Shown: positions 18,824-27,203 of the stretch, piece after piece
How the letters are laid out: the number at the start of each line of letters is the position of its first letter
Position numbering within the stretch: the stretch's first letter is position 1
Assembly: GCF_027489515.1 (NCBI RefSeq)
Contig: NZ_JAIXZS010000055.1
Location: forward strand, 1-58,529
DNA: 58,529 nt
DNA from: Novosphingobium sp.
GTDB lineage: Bacteria; Pseudomonadota; Alphaproteobacteria; Sphingomonadales; Sphingomonadaceae
Reading direction: 5' to 3'
Program-made: the position numbers and the translations under genes
Notes under the pieces: generated by a model
What the model was told of the DNA's origin: nothing
Database searches by the model: none
The model's input: the letters and a program-made list of their open reading frames with translations, nothing else

Positions 18824-20448
18824 TCCTCGATCAGCAGGGCGCCGAAGGGCGGCAGGGTGCCGGGAGCGGCACCGTTGACGGCGTTCAACACGCTGCCTGC
18901 GGGCGACGCGGCGGCGGGCCACGGCGCGGCGTGGTGGCCGATGTTGAACACACCGACCACGCGCGAGCCGACCGCGCTGCGGCGGAAGGCCAGTACGTTG
19001 CCACTCGCATGCAGCACGGTGAAATCCCCGGTGCGCAGCGCCGGATTTTGCCTGCGCAAGTTGAGCAGTGCGCGCGTGAGGTTCAGCAGTGAGGCCGGAT
19101 CGGCTTCCTGCAGATCGATCGCGCGGGCATGATTGGCATCGCCGAGCGGCAGCCAGGGCTGGCCGGTGGTGAACCCGCCCTGCTCGCTCTGCGCCAGCCA
19201 CGGTAGCGGCGTGCGCGCACCATCGCGCGAAAGCGTCAGCGGCCAATTGGCGATCGCTTCGGGGTCCTGGATCTGCTCGAAGGGAATATCGACCTGCGTG
19301 AGGCCAAGTTCCTCGCCCTGATAGACAATGATATTGCCGCGCAGCGAGGCGAGCAGCATGGCCTTCATCCGCCCGAAAGCCTCGACATCCTGCGGCGCGC
19401 ACCAGCGCGACAATGCACGCGGCGCGTCGTGGTTCTCGAAGGCCCAGCTCGGCCAGCCCTTGCCCGGCCTATCGGGCCACTTGGCCTGCGTGTCGGCGAC
19501 AAGCTGCGGCGTCAGGCGATCGGCGTAGAGGAAATCGAAGCCATAGGCGCTGTTGAGGCGTTCATCGCCCGCGGTGAATTCCTGCATCTCCGTCTCGGCC
19601 AGATCGCCCCCGACTTCTGCCAGCGTGAAAACCGCACCGTAGCGGTTGCAGAGGCTGCGCAGACGCTCGATGAAGCGCACGATATCGGGGTGCGACTGGT
19701 TGTAGATCTTGAGCTGATAGTCGAACGGGCGCGTGCGGCGACGCCCGTCGTAGGGCGCGGGTGGATTGTTGCGCAGGCCCGGGTCGTGCATGAGGAAATT
19801 GAGCGCATCGATCCGGAAGCCGTCGACGCCCCGGTCCAGCCAGAACTGCATCACGCCGAGCAACGCCTCCTGCACCGCCGGATTGTGAGCGTTGATCTGC
19901 GGCTGGCTGCTCAGGAAATTGTGCAGGTAATACTGGCAGCGGCGCGCATCCCAGGTCCACGCCGGACCGCCGAAGACCGATTGCCAGTTCGACGGCGGGG
20001 AGCCGTCTTCCTGCGGATCGGCCCAGACATACCAGTCCGCGCGCAGGTTATCCCGGCTCTGTCGGCTCTCCTCGAACCATGGATGCTGGTCCGAGGTATG
20101 GGCATAAACCTGATCGATCGTGACTTTGAGACCGAGTTCGTGCGCGCGCTCGACCATGCGGTCGAAATCCGCCAGCGTGCCAAAAATCGGATCGACATCG
20201 CAGTAATCCGCCACGTCATAGCCGAAATCGCGCATTGGCGAAGTGAAGAAGGGCGACACCCAGATCGCATCGACACCCAGCGAGGCGACATGATCGAGCC
20301 GCGCGGTGATCCCCGGCAGATCGCCGATCCCGTCACCGTTCGCGTCGCAGAAACTGCGCGGATAGATCTGATAGATCGCCGCGCCGCGCCACCACGGAAG
20401 TTCTTGGGCGGCGGGAACAGGGTGGGCCTTTGCAGTCGCTTTGGTCAT
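18820..20448 (-). CDS. GH13 alpha-glucosidase (oligo-1,6-glucosidase/maltase type)
   Basis: This 542-residue GH13 enzyme lacks an obvious signal peptide. It opens with WWRGAAIYQIYPRSF, the typical start of the alpha-glucosidase subfamilies. The catalytic Asp is in DGFRIDALNFL, the acid/base Glu in TLAEVGGD, and the transition-state Asp in FENHDAPRALSRW. It would hydrolyse maltose and short maltodextrins to glucose, probably in the cytoplasm, feeding glucokinase. The ATG of MTKATA overlaps the stop of the upstream amylase (ATGA) and its own stop overlaps the GH97 start, which places it within a strongly coupled operon. Confidence 0.94.
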   Translation of the reverse strand: MTKATAKAHPVPAAQELPWWRGAAIYQIYPRSFCDANGDGIGDLPGITARLDHVASLGVDAIWVSPFFTSPMRDFGYDVADYCDVDPIFGTLADFDRMVERAHELGLKVTIDQVYAHTSDQHPWFEESRQSRDNLRADWYVWADPQEDGSPPSNWQSVFGGPAWTWDARRCQYYLHNFLSSQPQINAHNPAVQEALLGVMQFWLDRGVDGFRIDALNFLMHDPGLRNNPPAPYDGRRRTRPFDYQLKIYNQSHPDIVRFIERLRSLCNRYGAVFTLAEVGGDLAETEMQEFTAGDERLNSAYGFDFLYADRLTPQLVADTQAKWPDRPGKGWPSWAFENHDAPRALSRWCAPQDVEAFGRMKAMLLASLRGNIIVYQGEELGLTQVDIPFEQIQDPEAIANWPLTLSRDGARTPLPWLAQSEQGGFTTGQPWLPLGDANHARAIDLQEADPASLLNLTRALLNLRRQNPALRTGDFTVLHASGNVLAFRRSAVGSRVVGVFNIGHHAAPWPAAASPAGSVLNAVNGAAPGTLPPFGALLIEE

Positions 20449-22292
20449 TTGGTAGTCTGAGTCCCTGGGGAGGAAGGGATGAGGCGGCAAACAGCGCTGC
20501 CAAACGCCGGCAGATCGAGCGAGATGCTACCAGACGCGGAGACGCGGGCAGGGCAAGTGCCGAACAGGGTTTCAAGCTTTTCGGCCGAAGTGCCAACAAC
20601 GCTCGCCGCATGGATCGGCGCGTCGGAGGTGTTGAAGGCGATGAGGTACTCGGCGCCCGAATCGGGGTCGAAGCGTGAGACGCTGAAAAGACCGGGCTTT
20701 TCCTCATAGCCGCGCACGACCTGGCGCCCGCGCGCAAGAGCCGGGTGGGCGGCGCGCAAGGCGGCGAGATCGCGGATCAAGCGGTAGAACGGGTGCGCAG
20801 GATCGAAATGGTCGGAAGCCGCGGGCCGGGCTGCGTCCATCACCGGATTGTCGAGATAGCTTGCCGTCTTGCTTGCGAACATGTCCTCGCGCGCATCGGT
20901 GTCGTTGCCATCGCCCACATAACCCTGCTCGTCGCCATAGTAGATCACTGGCGCGCCGCGCAGAGTGAGCAGCATGACATGGGCGAGGCGCACCCGTGCT
21001 TCGAGTTCGGCCGCACTGATGCCCGGGCGATCATGCCGGATCAGCGTGGAAAATCGGCCCATGTCGTGGTTGCCCAGGAACGTCGGCATCGCGAGCGCGG
21101 CCTTTTCGCCGCCTTCATAGAGCACATCGCCGTCGAACAGTTCGGCCAGCACGCTGGTGCCCTTGCCCGCCCCCAGCGCGGCGCGGACCGAACCCTGGAA
21201 TGCGAAATCCAGCACCGCCGGATAGCCGTCGCGCCGGGTGTACTGCGCGATGTAGCCATTGCCCGGCTCCTCCCGCGCGACTTCGCCGAAGATCGTGAAG
21301 TTCGGAATGCCTTTGGCCTTGGCAGCTTCAAGCATGGGCGGAATGAATGCCTGCCAGAAGCCGGGGTCGACATGCCGAGCCGTGTCGATGCGGTAACCGT
21401 CGATGCCGAAATCCTCGATCCATTGCCGATAGATAGCGATCATGCCTGCGCGCACGCGCGGGTGTTCGGTGAACAGATCATCCAGACCGACGAAATCACC
21501 AAAGCGGCTGCTCTCGCCGGTGAAGGTGGTGTTGCCACGATTGTGATAGTACGCGGGATCGTTAAGCCACTCGGGTACTTTGACGTGCTCTTCGCCTGCC
21601 GGGACATAGGGCGTGTAGGCGAAGGTGGGATCGGTGAGCTTCGCGAAGTTGGCGGCCGAAGAGTCCTCGTCACTCGCAAATCCGGGATTGATAGCCGGAC
21701 CGTTCACCCCGCCTTTGCGCGCATAGGGATAATCTGCGCGGGAACGATAGGCATAGGGAACTGGCCCGCCCTGCTCGCGGTACTGGATCACGTCCGCCGT
21801 ATGGTTGGCGATGATGTCCATGTAGACCTTGAGACCGCGCGCATGGGCGGCCTCGACGAGCGCCTTGAAATCGGCGTTGGTGCCGAAGTGCGGATCGACG
21901 CGGGTGAAATCGGTGATCCAGTAGCCGTGATAGCCGGCGCTTTCCTGCCCGGGGCTGCCCTGCACCGGCTTGTTCTTGAACACCGGCCCGACCCAGACAG
22001 CGGTGGCGCCGAGGCCCTTGATATAATCGAGCCGCTGGATCAGCCCCTTGAGATCGCCGCCGTGATAGAAGCTTTTCGCGGCAGGATCGAAGCCGGTCTT
22101 GAGCCGGTCACCCTTCAGGCCGCCGCGGTCGTTGGCGGTATCGCCGTTCTCGAACCGGTCGGGAAGCAGAAAGTAGATGACCTCGCCTGCCGCTGGACGC
22201 GCACGCACGGCGTCCAGCGGGACATCGGCGCGGACCGGCGCGCTCGTCGCTGCCAGCGCGGCCAGCAAGGCAAGACAGGCCAAGGTCTTCAC
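20445..22292 (-). CDS. Exported GH13 alpha-amylase (SusA/neopullulanase-like)
   Basis: This 615-residue GH13 protein has a GTG start that overlaps the halogenase stop (GTGA). A signal peptide (about 1-23) leads to the mature enzyme. Landmarks are YFLLPDRFENGD, DIIANHTADV (region I), GIDGYRIDTARHV with the nucleophile Asp, IFGEVARE with the acid/base Glu, and FLGNHDMGRF with the third Asp. It would depolymerise starch or maltodextrin in the periplasm or at the cell surface. The frame is open upstream to 22328 but that part lies in the halogenase gene. Confidence 0.93.
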   Translation of the reverse strand: MKTLACLALLAALAATSAPVRADVPLDAVRARPAAGEVIYFLLPDRFENGDTANDRGGLKGDRLKTGFDPAAKSFYHGGDLKGLIQRLDYIKGLGATAVWVGPVFKNKPVQGSPGQESAGYHGYWITDFTRVDPHFGTNADFKALVEAAHARGLKVYMDIIANHTADVIQYREQGGPVPYAYRSRADYPYARKGGVNGPAINPGFASDEDSSAANFAKLTDPTFAYTPYVPAGEEHVKVPEWLNDPAYYHNRGNTTFTGESSRFGDFVGLDDLFTEHPRVRAGMIAIYRQWIEDFGIDGYRIDTARHVDPGFWQAFIPPMLEAAKAKGIPNFTIFGEVAREEPGNGYIAQYTRRDGYPAVLDFAFQGSVRAALGAGKGTSVLAELFDGDVLYEGGEKAALAMPTFLGNHDMGRFSTLIRHDRPGISAAELEARVRLAHVMLLTLRGAPVIYYGDEQGYVGDGNDTDAREDMFASKTASYLDNPVMDAARPAASDHFDPAHPFYRLIRDLAALRAAHPALARGRQVVRGYEEKPGLFSVSRFDPDSGAEYLIAFNTSDAPIHAASVVGTSAEKLETLFGTCPARVSASGSISLDLPAFGSAVCRLIPSSPGTQTTK

Positions 22293-23854
22293 GCGGCGGC
22301 GCCGAGATTGAGCGGTGGCGCGGCGCAATTGCGTGCGATGAACTCGGCGTGGCTCGGATAGCGCTCGACCTCGCGGCGGTAGAGCGCGTTGAGTGTCTCA
22401 AGGTAGCCCTTGAGATCGGCCTCATCGATCGTCTCGGCCAGCGCATGGCTACGCTCGGGCACGATCCCCTGCCCCGCCATGACTTGAAACCAGCCCACTT
22501 CGCTGAAAAGCTCGTCGCCGTGCCGGAAGATGTGGCCATTGGCGCGGAAAAGCTCGATCCGCTCCGAAAGACTGTCCGGCAGCGCCATATCGCGCACTGC
22601 CTGCCAGAATGGTTCGGGCCGCTGGTTCACATGGTAGTGCAGCACGATGAAATCGCGGATGCGCTCCATCTCGAAGGTGAATTGCCGGTTGTACTCGTCG
22701 CGCGCGGCTTGGGTCTGGTCTTTGCCGGGCAGGAACTTGAGGATGCGCGAAATCGCTGACTGGATGAGATGGATGCTGGTCGATTCCAGCGGCTCAAGAA
22801 ACCCGCTCGAAAGTCCGACTGCGATCACGTTGCCGCGCCACGCTTCGGTGCGGCGGCCAGTGGTGAAACGGATCGGGCGCGGATCGGCGAGCGCAGGCGC
22901 ATCGAGGTGCGCGAGCAGGCTTGCCGCCGCCTCATCATCCGAGGTGAAGGCGCTGCAATAGACGCGGCCGTTGCCGGTGCGATGCTGCAGCGGAATCCGC
23001 CATTGCCAGCCCGCTGCATGCGCCGTCGCGCGGGTATAGGGCGAGAAATCCTCGACCCGACCACTCGGCACGGCAAGCGCGCGGTCGCACGGAAGCCAGT
23101 GTGTCCAGTCGACATAGCCAGCGCCCATGGTGCCGCCGATCAGGAGCCCGCGAAAACCGGTGCAATCGATGAAGAGATCGCCGGCAATCTCTTCGCCAGA
23201 GGCCAGGACGAGCGAGGTGATGTTGCCGCTAAGCGGATCCTGCCGGACTTCGGCGATCCTCCCCTCGCGCCGCGTGACGCCGCGGGCTTCGCCAAACTGG
23301 CGCAGGAAGGCGGCATAGAGCCCGGCGTCGAAGTGGAACGCGTGGGGCATTTCAGGGATGTTGCGGCTGGTTAGTGGAGCACCGCGGTGCATGCGGCCAG
23401 AGCGCGCAGCAACATCGTTGATCGCATAATCACCCACAGGCCCGGCAAGGCCAAGGCGGCGCCCGCGCGACCAGTAATGATGAAACGCGCATAGCCCCAC
23501 ATCGCGACCGACATCGCCGAAGGCATGCATGTAGCGTTGACCGGGCGCTCCCCAGCCCACGAATTCGATCGCCAGCTTGAAGGTTGCCTGCGTGGCACGG
23601 ATGAAGGCATCCTCGTCGATCCCGAGCGCCTGATTGAACATGCGGATCTGGGGGATCGTCGCTTCACCAACGCCGACGGTTCCGATCTCCTCGGATTCGA
23701 CGAGCGTGACGGTGAAGCCGGTATCAAGGAAATGACCGAAGGCGGCAGCGGCCATCCATCCGGCGGTCCCGCCGCCAGCGACGACGATCCGGACCGGGCC
23801 GCTTGTCGGGCCGGATCGGGCGCCTGCGTTGCCGCTGGTGTCAGTGCTGCTCAT
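22289..23854 (-). CDS. Flavin-dependent tryptophan-halogenase-family protein
   Basis: This 521-residue protein has the halogenase signatures: FAD-binding GGGTAGW at 27-33, Lys93 at the place of the catalytic lysine that forms the haloamine, the WxWxIP motif at 283-288 (WQWRIP), and Glu357 in PLESTSIH, equivalent to the active-site glutamate. So the chemistry appears possible. It sits between a TonB receptor and the amylase and overlaps the amylase start by 4 nt. Halogenase-family genes are repeatedly found beside carbohydrate TonB receptors in Caulobacterales, Xanthomonadales and Sphingomonadales. Its true substrate is unknown. The ATG has AGGGAG 6 nt upstream. Confidence 0.92.
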   Translation of the reverse strand: MSSTDTSGNAGARSGPTSGPVRIVVAGGGTAGWMAAAAFGHFLDTGFTVTLVESEEIGTVGVGEATIPQIRMFNQALGIDEDAFIRATQATFKLAIEFVGWGAPGQRYMHAFGDVGRDVGLCAFHHYWSRGRRLGLAGPVGDYAINDVAARSGRMHRGAPLTSRNIPEMPHAFHFDAGLYAAFLRQFGEARGVTRREGRIAEVRQDPLSGNITSLVLASGEEIAGDLFIDCTGFRGLLIGGTMGAGYVDWTHWLPCDRALAVPSGRVEDFSPYTRATAHAAGWQWRIPLQHRTGNGRVYCSAFTSDDEAAASLLAHLDAPALADPRPIRFTTGRRTEAWRGNVIAVGLSSGFLEPLESTSIHLIQSAISRILKFLPGKDQTQAARDEYNRQFTFEMERIRDFIVLHYHVNQRPEPFWQAVRDMALPDSLSERIELFRANGHIFRHGDELFSEVGWFQVMAGQGIVPERSHALAETIDEADLKGYLETLNALYRREVERYPSHAEFIARNCAAPPLNLGAAA

Positions 23855-24010
23855 CGCAGGCTCCCTGTGGTCCGGAGGGTGGGCCGGAAGGTGGTATCCA
23901 GTTCATGTGCCGCCACGTGGATGGCAGACACCCGCGCTTCCGGCACGGCGATCCGCACTGCGGACGACCTGCCAGAGCTGGGCCAAGATTTCAGGCATCG
24001 GTCAAAGGTA

Positions 24011-24046
24011 CCGGGCGGATGGACTTGCAGCAAGCCATCCGCCCGG
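24011..24046 (-). terminator. Strong hairpin after the TonB receptor gene
   Basis: CCGGGCGGATGG pairs perfectly with CCATCCGCCCGG over 12 bp, and the loop can extend the stem with CTTG/CAAG. It starts 14 nt after the receptor stop. There is no clear U-tract, so it may be a partial terminator or an RNA-stabilising element that lowers expression of the downstream halogenase and hydrolases relative to the receptor. Confidence 0.75.
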
Positions 24047-24059
24047 CCCGCATACGACT

Positions 24060-26891
24060 TCAGAACTTGTAGCTGACCGCCACGTAGAAGTCCCGACCAT
24101 AGCGCTGGTAGTCGATCACCTGACGCGGATCGTTGTTCTGGTATGTAATGAACGGACGATCGGTGAGATTGCGCGCCTGGAACAGGATCGAAAGGCCTTC
24201 GAGCGCCGAACCGGGCTGGAAGTCATATCCGATCTGAGCATCGAGAATGCCTTCCGCCTTGGCCGTGCGGTAGGTCGGGTTGGCCGAAAGACCAGCGACC
24301 TCGGCGAGGAACTTCGAGCGATAGCGGTACGAAGCGCGCAGCTGGAGGCCGTGCTTCTCGTAGTAGATCGAGGCATTGCCCACCCAGTCCGACAGACCCG
24401 GCAACGTGATCGGGTTCGCCGGATCGCTGTTCAGCGTGATCTTGCTGTCGGTGTAGGAACCGCTGCCGTAGAAGCCGAAGCCGTCAAGCGAAGGCGTGAG
24501 CAGCGAGAACGGCAGCGAAAGCGTGAGTTCCGCACCCTTGAGCGAGCCGCCACCATCGTTGAGCGGCTGCGAGACGACGCCCTGCGTTGTCTTGAGCTTG
24601 TCGCGGATCGCCGCCGGGAGCGCTGCCGCCACCGCCGAGAAGTCGAACGGAAGGTTCTGCTGCGGGTTCACGAAGTCGGTCAGCTTCTTGTAATAGCCGG
24701 CCAGCGAGACGTAGCCGCCCTTCGGGAAGTAATGCTCGACCGACAAGTCGACATTAGCCGAGCGGTAGGGCCGCAGCTGGGCATTGCCGCCCTTGGACTG
24801 GAAGAAGGGCCGGAGCGGATCGTTCGCTTCGAGGTTCTGGAAGTTGAAGCTCAGTTCCTGGTTCACACGCTCCTGATCGAGGCGCGGGCGCACCATGCTC
24901 AGCGAACCGGCCAGCTTCACGTAAGTGGCGTTCGCCACTTCGAGCGCAAAGTTCGCACTCGGCAACACGCGCCAGAACTTGTCGCCGCCCGTGGCCGGCA
25001 CGACCAGCACTGTGCCGGTGGTCGAGTCAAACCGCGAGATCGAGCCGGTCGAGCTCTGGTCGGTGTAGACCGCCTGCACACCGATCGACCCGGTGAGCTT
25101 CTTGCCACCGACATCGCCGTCAAGCTTGATCATGCCGTAGGCGGTGTAGACCTTTTCCGTCACGGTGTTGTCGCGCACCAGCGATTCCGGACGATTGTCG
25201 TAGACCGAGGCGAGCGAGTTGTTGACGAGGTAGACCGGATCGAGCGCCAGCATCTGCGGCACGCCGAGGTAGGCCAGCGGAACCGAGCCGATGATGGCCG
25301 CTTCCGGAATGGGCGCGAACTTGGTCGTGCCGCTATCCACCGAGCAGTTGCTGCCGGCGCCCTTGGGGCAGAGGAAGAACGAAGTGAACGCCGAGGTCTT
25401 CTTGCGGCGGGTGAAGTTGCCACCAAACTGCCAACCGGCGATCGGACCCGCGCCTTCGATCGCGCCATCAAGATCGGCGCGCAGCGAAAGCAGCTCGTCC
25501 TTGAACTTGGGACGGTTGAGGAAGCCTGCCTGAACCACTGCCTTGGTGCCGTTGTAACCCCAGCCACGCGGGTCGGTCAGCCCAAACACCTTGCTGTCGG
25601 CATAGTTGAGCGTCGGCACGATATCGAAGGTGCCGTTGGGGTTTGCAGTGACCTTCACGGTGTCGGACGCGCCGCTCAGCCCATAGCCGGTGCCGGTGTA
25701 GGTTTCGAGCAGATCGTCGGTGCGCTTGGCAAAGCTGTAGGCCGCGTCAAGGTTCAGGTGGACCTTGTCGCTGAGGCCGATCTGGTTGTTCCAGCCCACC
25801 GAGAAGTTGTCCGCGTCGCGCTTGTTGCGGTCGTTGCGCTGCACGGCATGGACACCCGAGAAGGTCGCCTCCGTGACGAAGCCGTTGGACGCCTTCAGGC
25901 CCGAGGCGACCGTCCCGCCATCACCCCAGCCCAGCGGGAATTCGATGCCGCGCAGGATCTGGGTTTCCTTGAACTTCGAATAGAGAATGTCGAGCGTCGA
26001 ATGGAAGTTGTCGCTCGGCTGGTACTCGAGCGTGGCGACAGCGCCGTACCGCTCCAGCTTGTTGGACTGAACGTAGGGCTTCGCACCGCCGAGGATGAGG
26101 TCGGTATCCTTGGTCTTGACCGGAACGCTCGCACCGGTCTGGTTCAGCTGCGGGAAGCCCCAGGCGTTGTAGCGCTCGTTCTGCGAAGGCGCGCTCGTCG
26201 CCGAGAAACCGATGGCGATACCAAAGGTGTCATCGGCGAACTTGTCGACATAGGCGGCCGAGGCGCGGTAGCCGAAGCGCGTGCCATCGGGGTTGAGCTT
26301 CTTCTGGCCGTTCATCTGGCCGCGGACCTGCAGCGCGATGATGCGGTCCTTCTGCGACAGCGGGCGCAGCATGCGCAGATCGACGGTGCCGGCGATACCG
26401 GCGGCGACCAGCGACGGGGTCGGGGCCTTGTAGACGACGACGTTCTTGAAGAATTCGGCCGGGTACTGGTCGTACTCGACGCCGCGGTTGTCGCCGACGG
26501 TGACCTGCTCGCGGCCGTTCAGCAGCGTGGTGCCGAAATCGGGGCCGAGGCCGCGGATCGAGAGGCGCTGGTCGCGGCCTTCGAGGCGCTGCGAAGTGAC
26601 GCCGGGCAGGCGGGCGAGCGAGTCCGCGATCGACACGTCGGGCAGCTTGCCGATGTCTTCAGCCGAAAGCGCTTCGACGATTGTCGGCGCGCCGCGCTTG
26701 ATCGAGGCCGAAGCATTCAGCGAGGCGCGGTAGCCGGTAACGACGATGGCGGCCTCATCGGCAGCGGGCGCATCAGCAGCGGCCTGTGCGGCTTGCGGCG
26801 CAGCATCCTGCGCAAACGCCGGCGCAGCAAGCGCGGCAGCGGTCAGCGCAATCGCCGAACTGCCGAGGGCAAAAAGGGTGTGCTTAGCCAT
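24060..26891 (-). CDS. TonB-dependent receptor, maltodextrin-uptake type
   Basis: This 943-residue outer-membrane receptor has a signal peptide (about 1-28), then a TonB box region (EAAIVVTGYR), a plug domain with DVSIADSLARLPGV, IRGLGPDFGTTLLNGRE and VYKAPTPSLVAAGIAGTVDL, then the beta-barrel ending in an aromatic residue (YKF). It matches the long Caulobacter-type receptors for maltose and other sugars rather than siderophore receptors. It would import maltodextrins with TonB/ExbBD energy. An ATG at 26900 lies too close to GGGGGAG, so I use MAKHTL. A palindrome at 27004-27021 lies in its promoter region. Confidence 0.93.
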   Translation of the reverse strand: MAKHTLFALGSSAIALTAAALAAPAFAQDAAPQAAQAAADAPAADEAAIVVTGYRASLNASASIKRGAPTIVEALSAEDIGKLPDVSIADSLARLPGVTSQRLEGRDQRLSIRGLGPDFGTTLLNGREQVTVGDNRGVEYDQYPAEFFKNVVVYKAPTPSLVAAGIAGTVDLRMLRPLSQKDRIIALQVRGQMNGQKKLNPDGTRFGYRASAAYVDKFADDTFGIAIGFSATSAPSQNERYNAWGFPQLNQTGASVPVKTKDTDLILGGAKPYVQSNKLERYGAVATLEYQPSDNFHSTLDILYSKFKETQILRGIEFPLGWGDGGTVASGLKASNGFVTEATFSGVHAVQRNDRNKRDADNFSVGWNNQIGLSDKVHLNLDAAYSFAKRTDDLLETYTGTGYGLSGASDTVKVTANPNGTFDIVPTLNYADSKVFGLTDPRGWGYNGTKAVVQAGFLNRPKFKDELLSLRADLDGAIEGAGPIAGWQFGGNFTRRKKTSAFTSFFLCPKGAGSNCSVDSGTTKFAPIPEAAIIGSVPLAYLGVPQMLALDPVYLVNNSLASVYDNRPESLVRDNTVTEKVYTAYGMIKLDGDVGGKKLTGSIGVQAVYTDQSSTGSISRFDSTTGTVLVVPATGGDKFWRVLPSANFALEVANATYVKLAGSLSMVRPRLDQERVNQELSFNFQNLEANDPLRPFFQSKGGNAQLRPYRSANVDLSVEHYFPKGGYVSLAGYYKKLTDFVNPQQNLPFDFSAVAAALPAAIRDKLKTTQGVVSQPLNDGGGSLKGAELTLSLPFSLLTPSLDGFGFYGSGSYTDSKITLNSDPANPITLPGLSDWVGNASIYYEKHGLQLRASYRYRSKFLAEVAGLSANPTYRTAKAEGILDAQIGYDFQPGSALEGLSILFQARNLTDRPFITYQNNDPRQVIDYQRYGRDFYVAVSYKF

Positions 26892-27003
26892 GGAAATCAT
26901 ATCTCCCCCATGCGGCCAGATCGTGGCCTCAACATTGTCGGAACGCGGTTTTTCCGGGTCCAGTACGATGTGCTGGGTAGAACCGGAGTGGATGGGAACG
27001 AAT

Positions 27004-27021
27004 ATGGCATACGTATACCAT
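27004..27021. promoter_or_regulatory. LacI-family operator candidate at the TonB receptor promoter
   Basis: ATGGCATACGTATACCAT is an 18-bp palindrome with one mismatched pair and a central CG, as is typical of LacI-family operators. It lies 113 nt upstream of the receptor ATG. Its core GCATACGTATAC matches sites at lacI, the transporter and zwf. Confidence 0.68.
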
Positions 27022-27125
27022 CGCGATTCCGGGGGTTTAGCGCGTGGTGGTGAGGCTGAATTGTCACGCTCCGCCCCCGCAAACCCTGCTCATATCGCCG
27101 AGTCCTAGGGGGCAATTGCTTCCAT

Positions 27126-27137
27126 GCATTTTCATGC
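27126..27137. promoter_or_regulatory. LacI-family operator candidate upstream of lacI
   Basis: GCATTTTCATGC matches GCATANNTATGC with two mismatches and keeps GCAT/ATGC arms. It lies 67 nt before the regulator start codon and could mediate autoregulation. Confidence 0.45.
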
Positions 27138-27203
27138 GTAAGTTGCACTTCTTGCTGATCAGTCAGGGCAAACCTGCGGCGGCACGGGAGGAGGTTGCAC
27201 GCG

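Larger units (their letters stand above)
26892..27203. other. Divergent promoter region between TonB receptor and lacI
   Basis: These 312 bases contain no gene. They hold two related palindromes (27004-27021 and 27126-27137) and ribosome binding sites for the divergent genes, GGGGGAG for the receptor and GGAGGAGG for lacI. Promoter -35/-10 boxes could not be assigned confidently. Confidence 0.6.

Noticed and set aside
18824..19402. N-terminal extension of the GH97 frame
   Set aside because: It lies within the GH13 gene, has low-complexity Arg/Ala composition, and the ATG overlapping the GH13 stop gives a proper signal peptide.
23829..27053. A 1074-residue open frame on the plus strand opposite the TonB receptor
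   Set aside because: It is antisense to a receptor with clear signal peptide, plug and barrel; its Arg/Val-rich composition is what codon-phase shadowing in high-GC DNA produces, and it has no recognisable domain.
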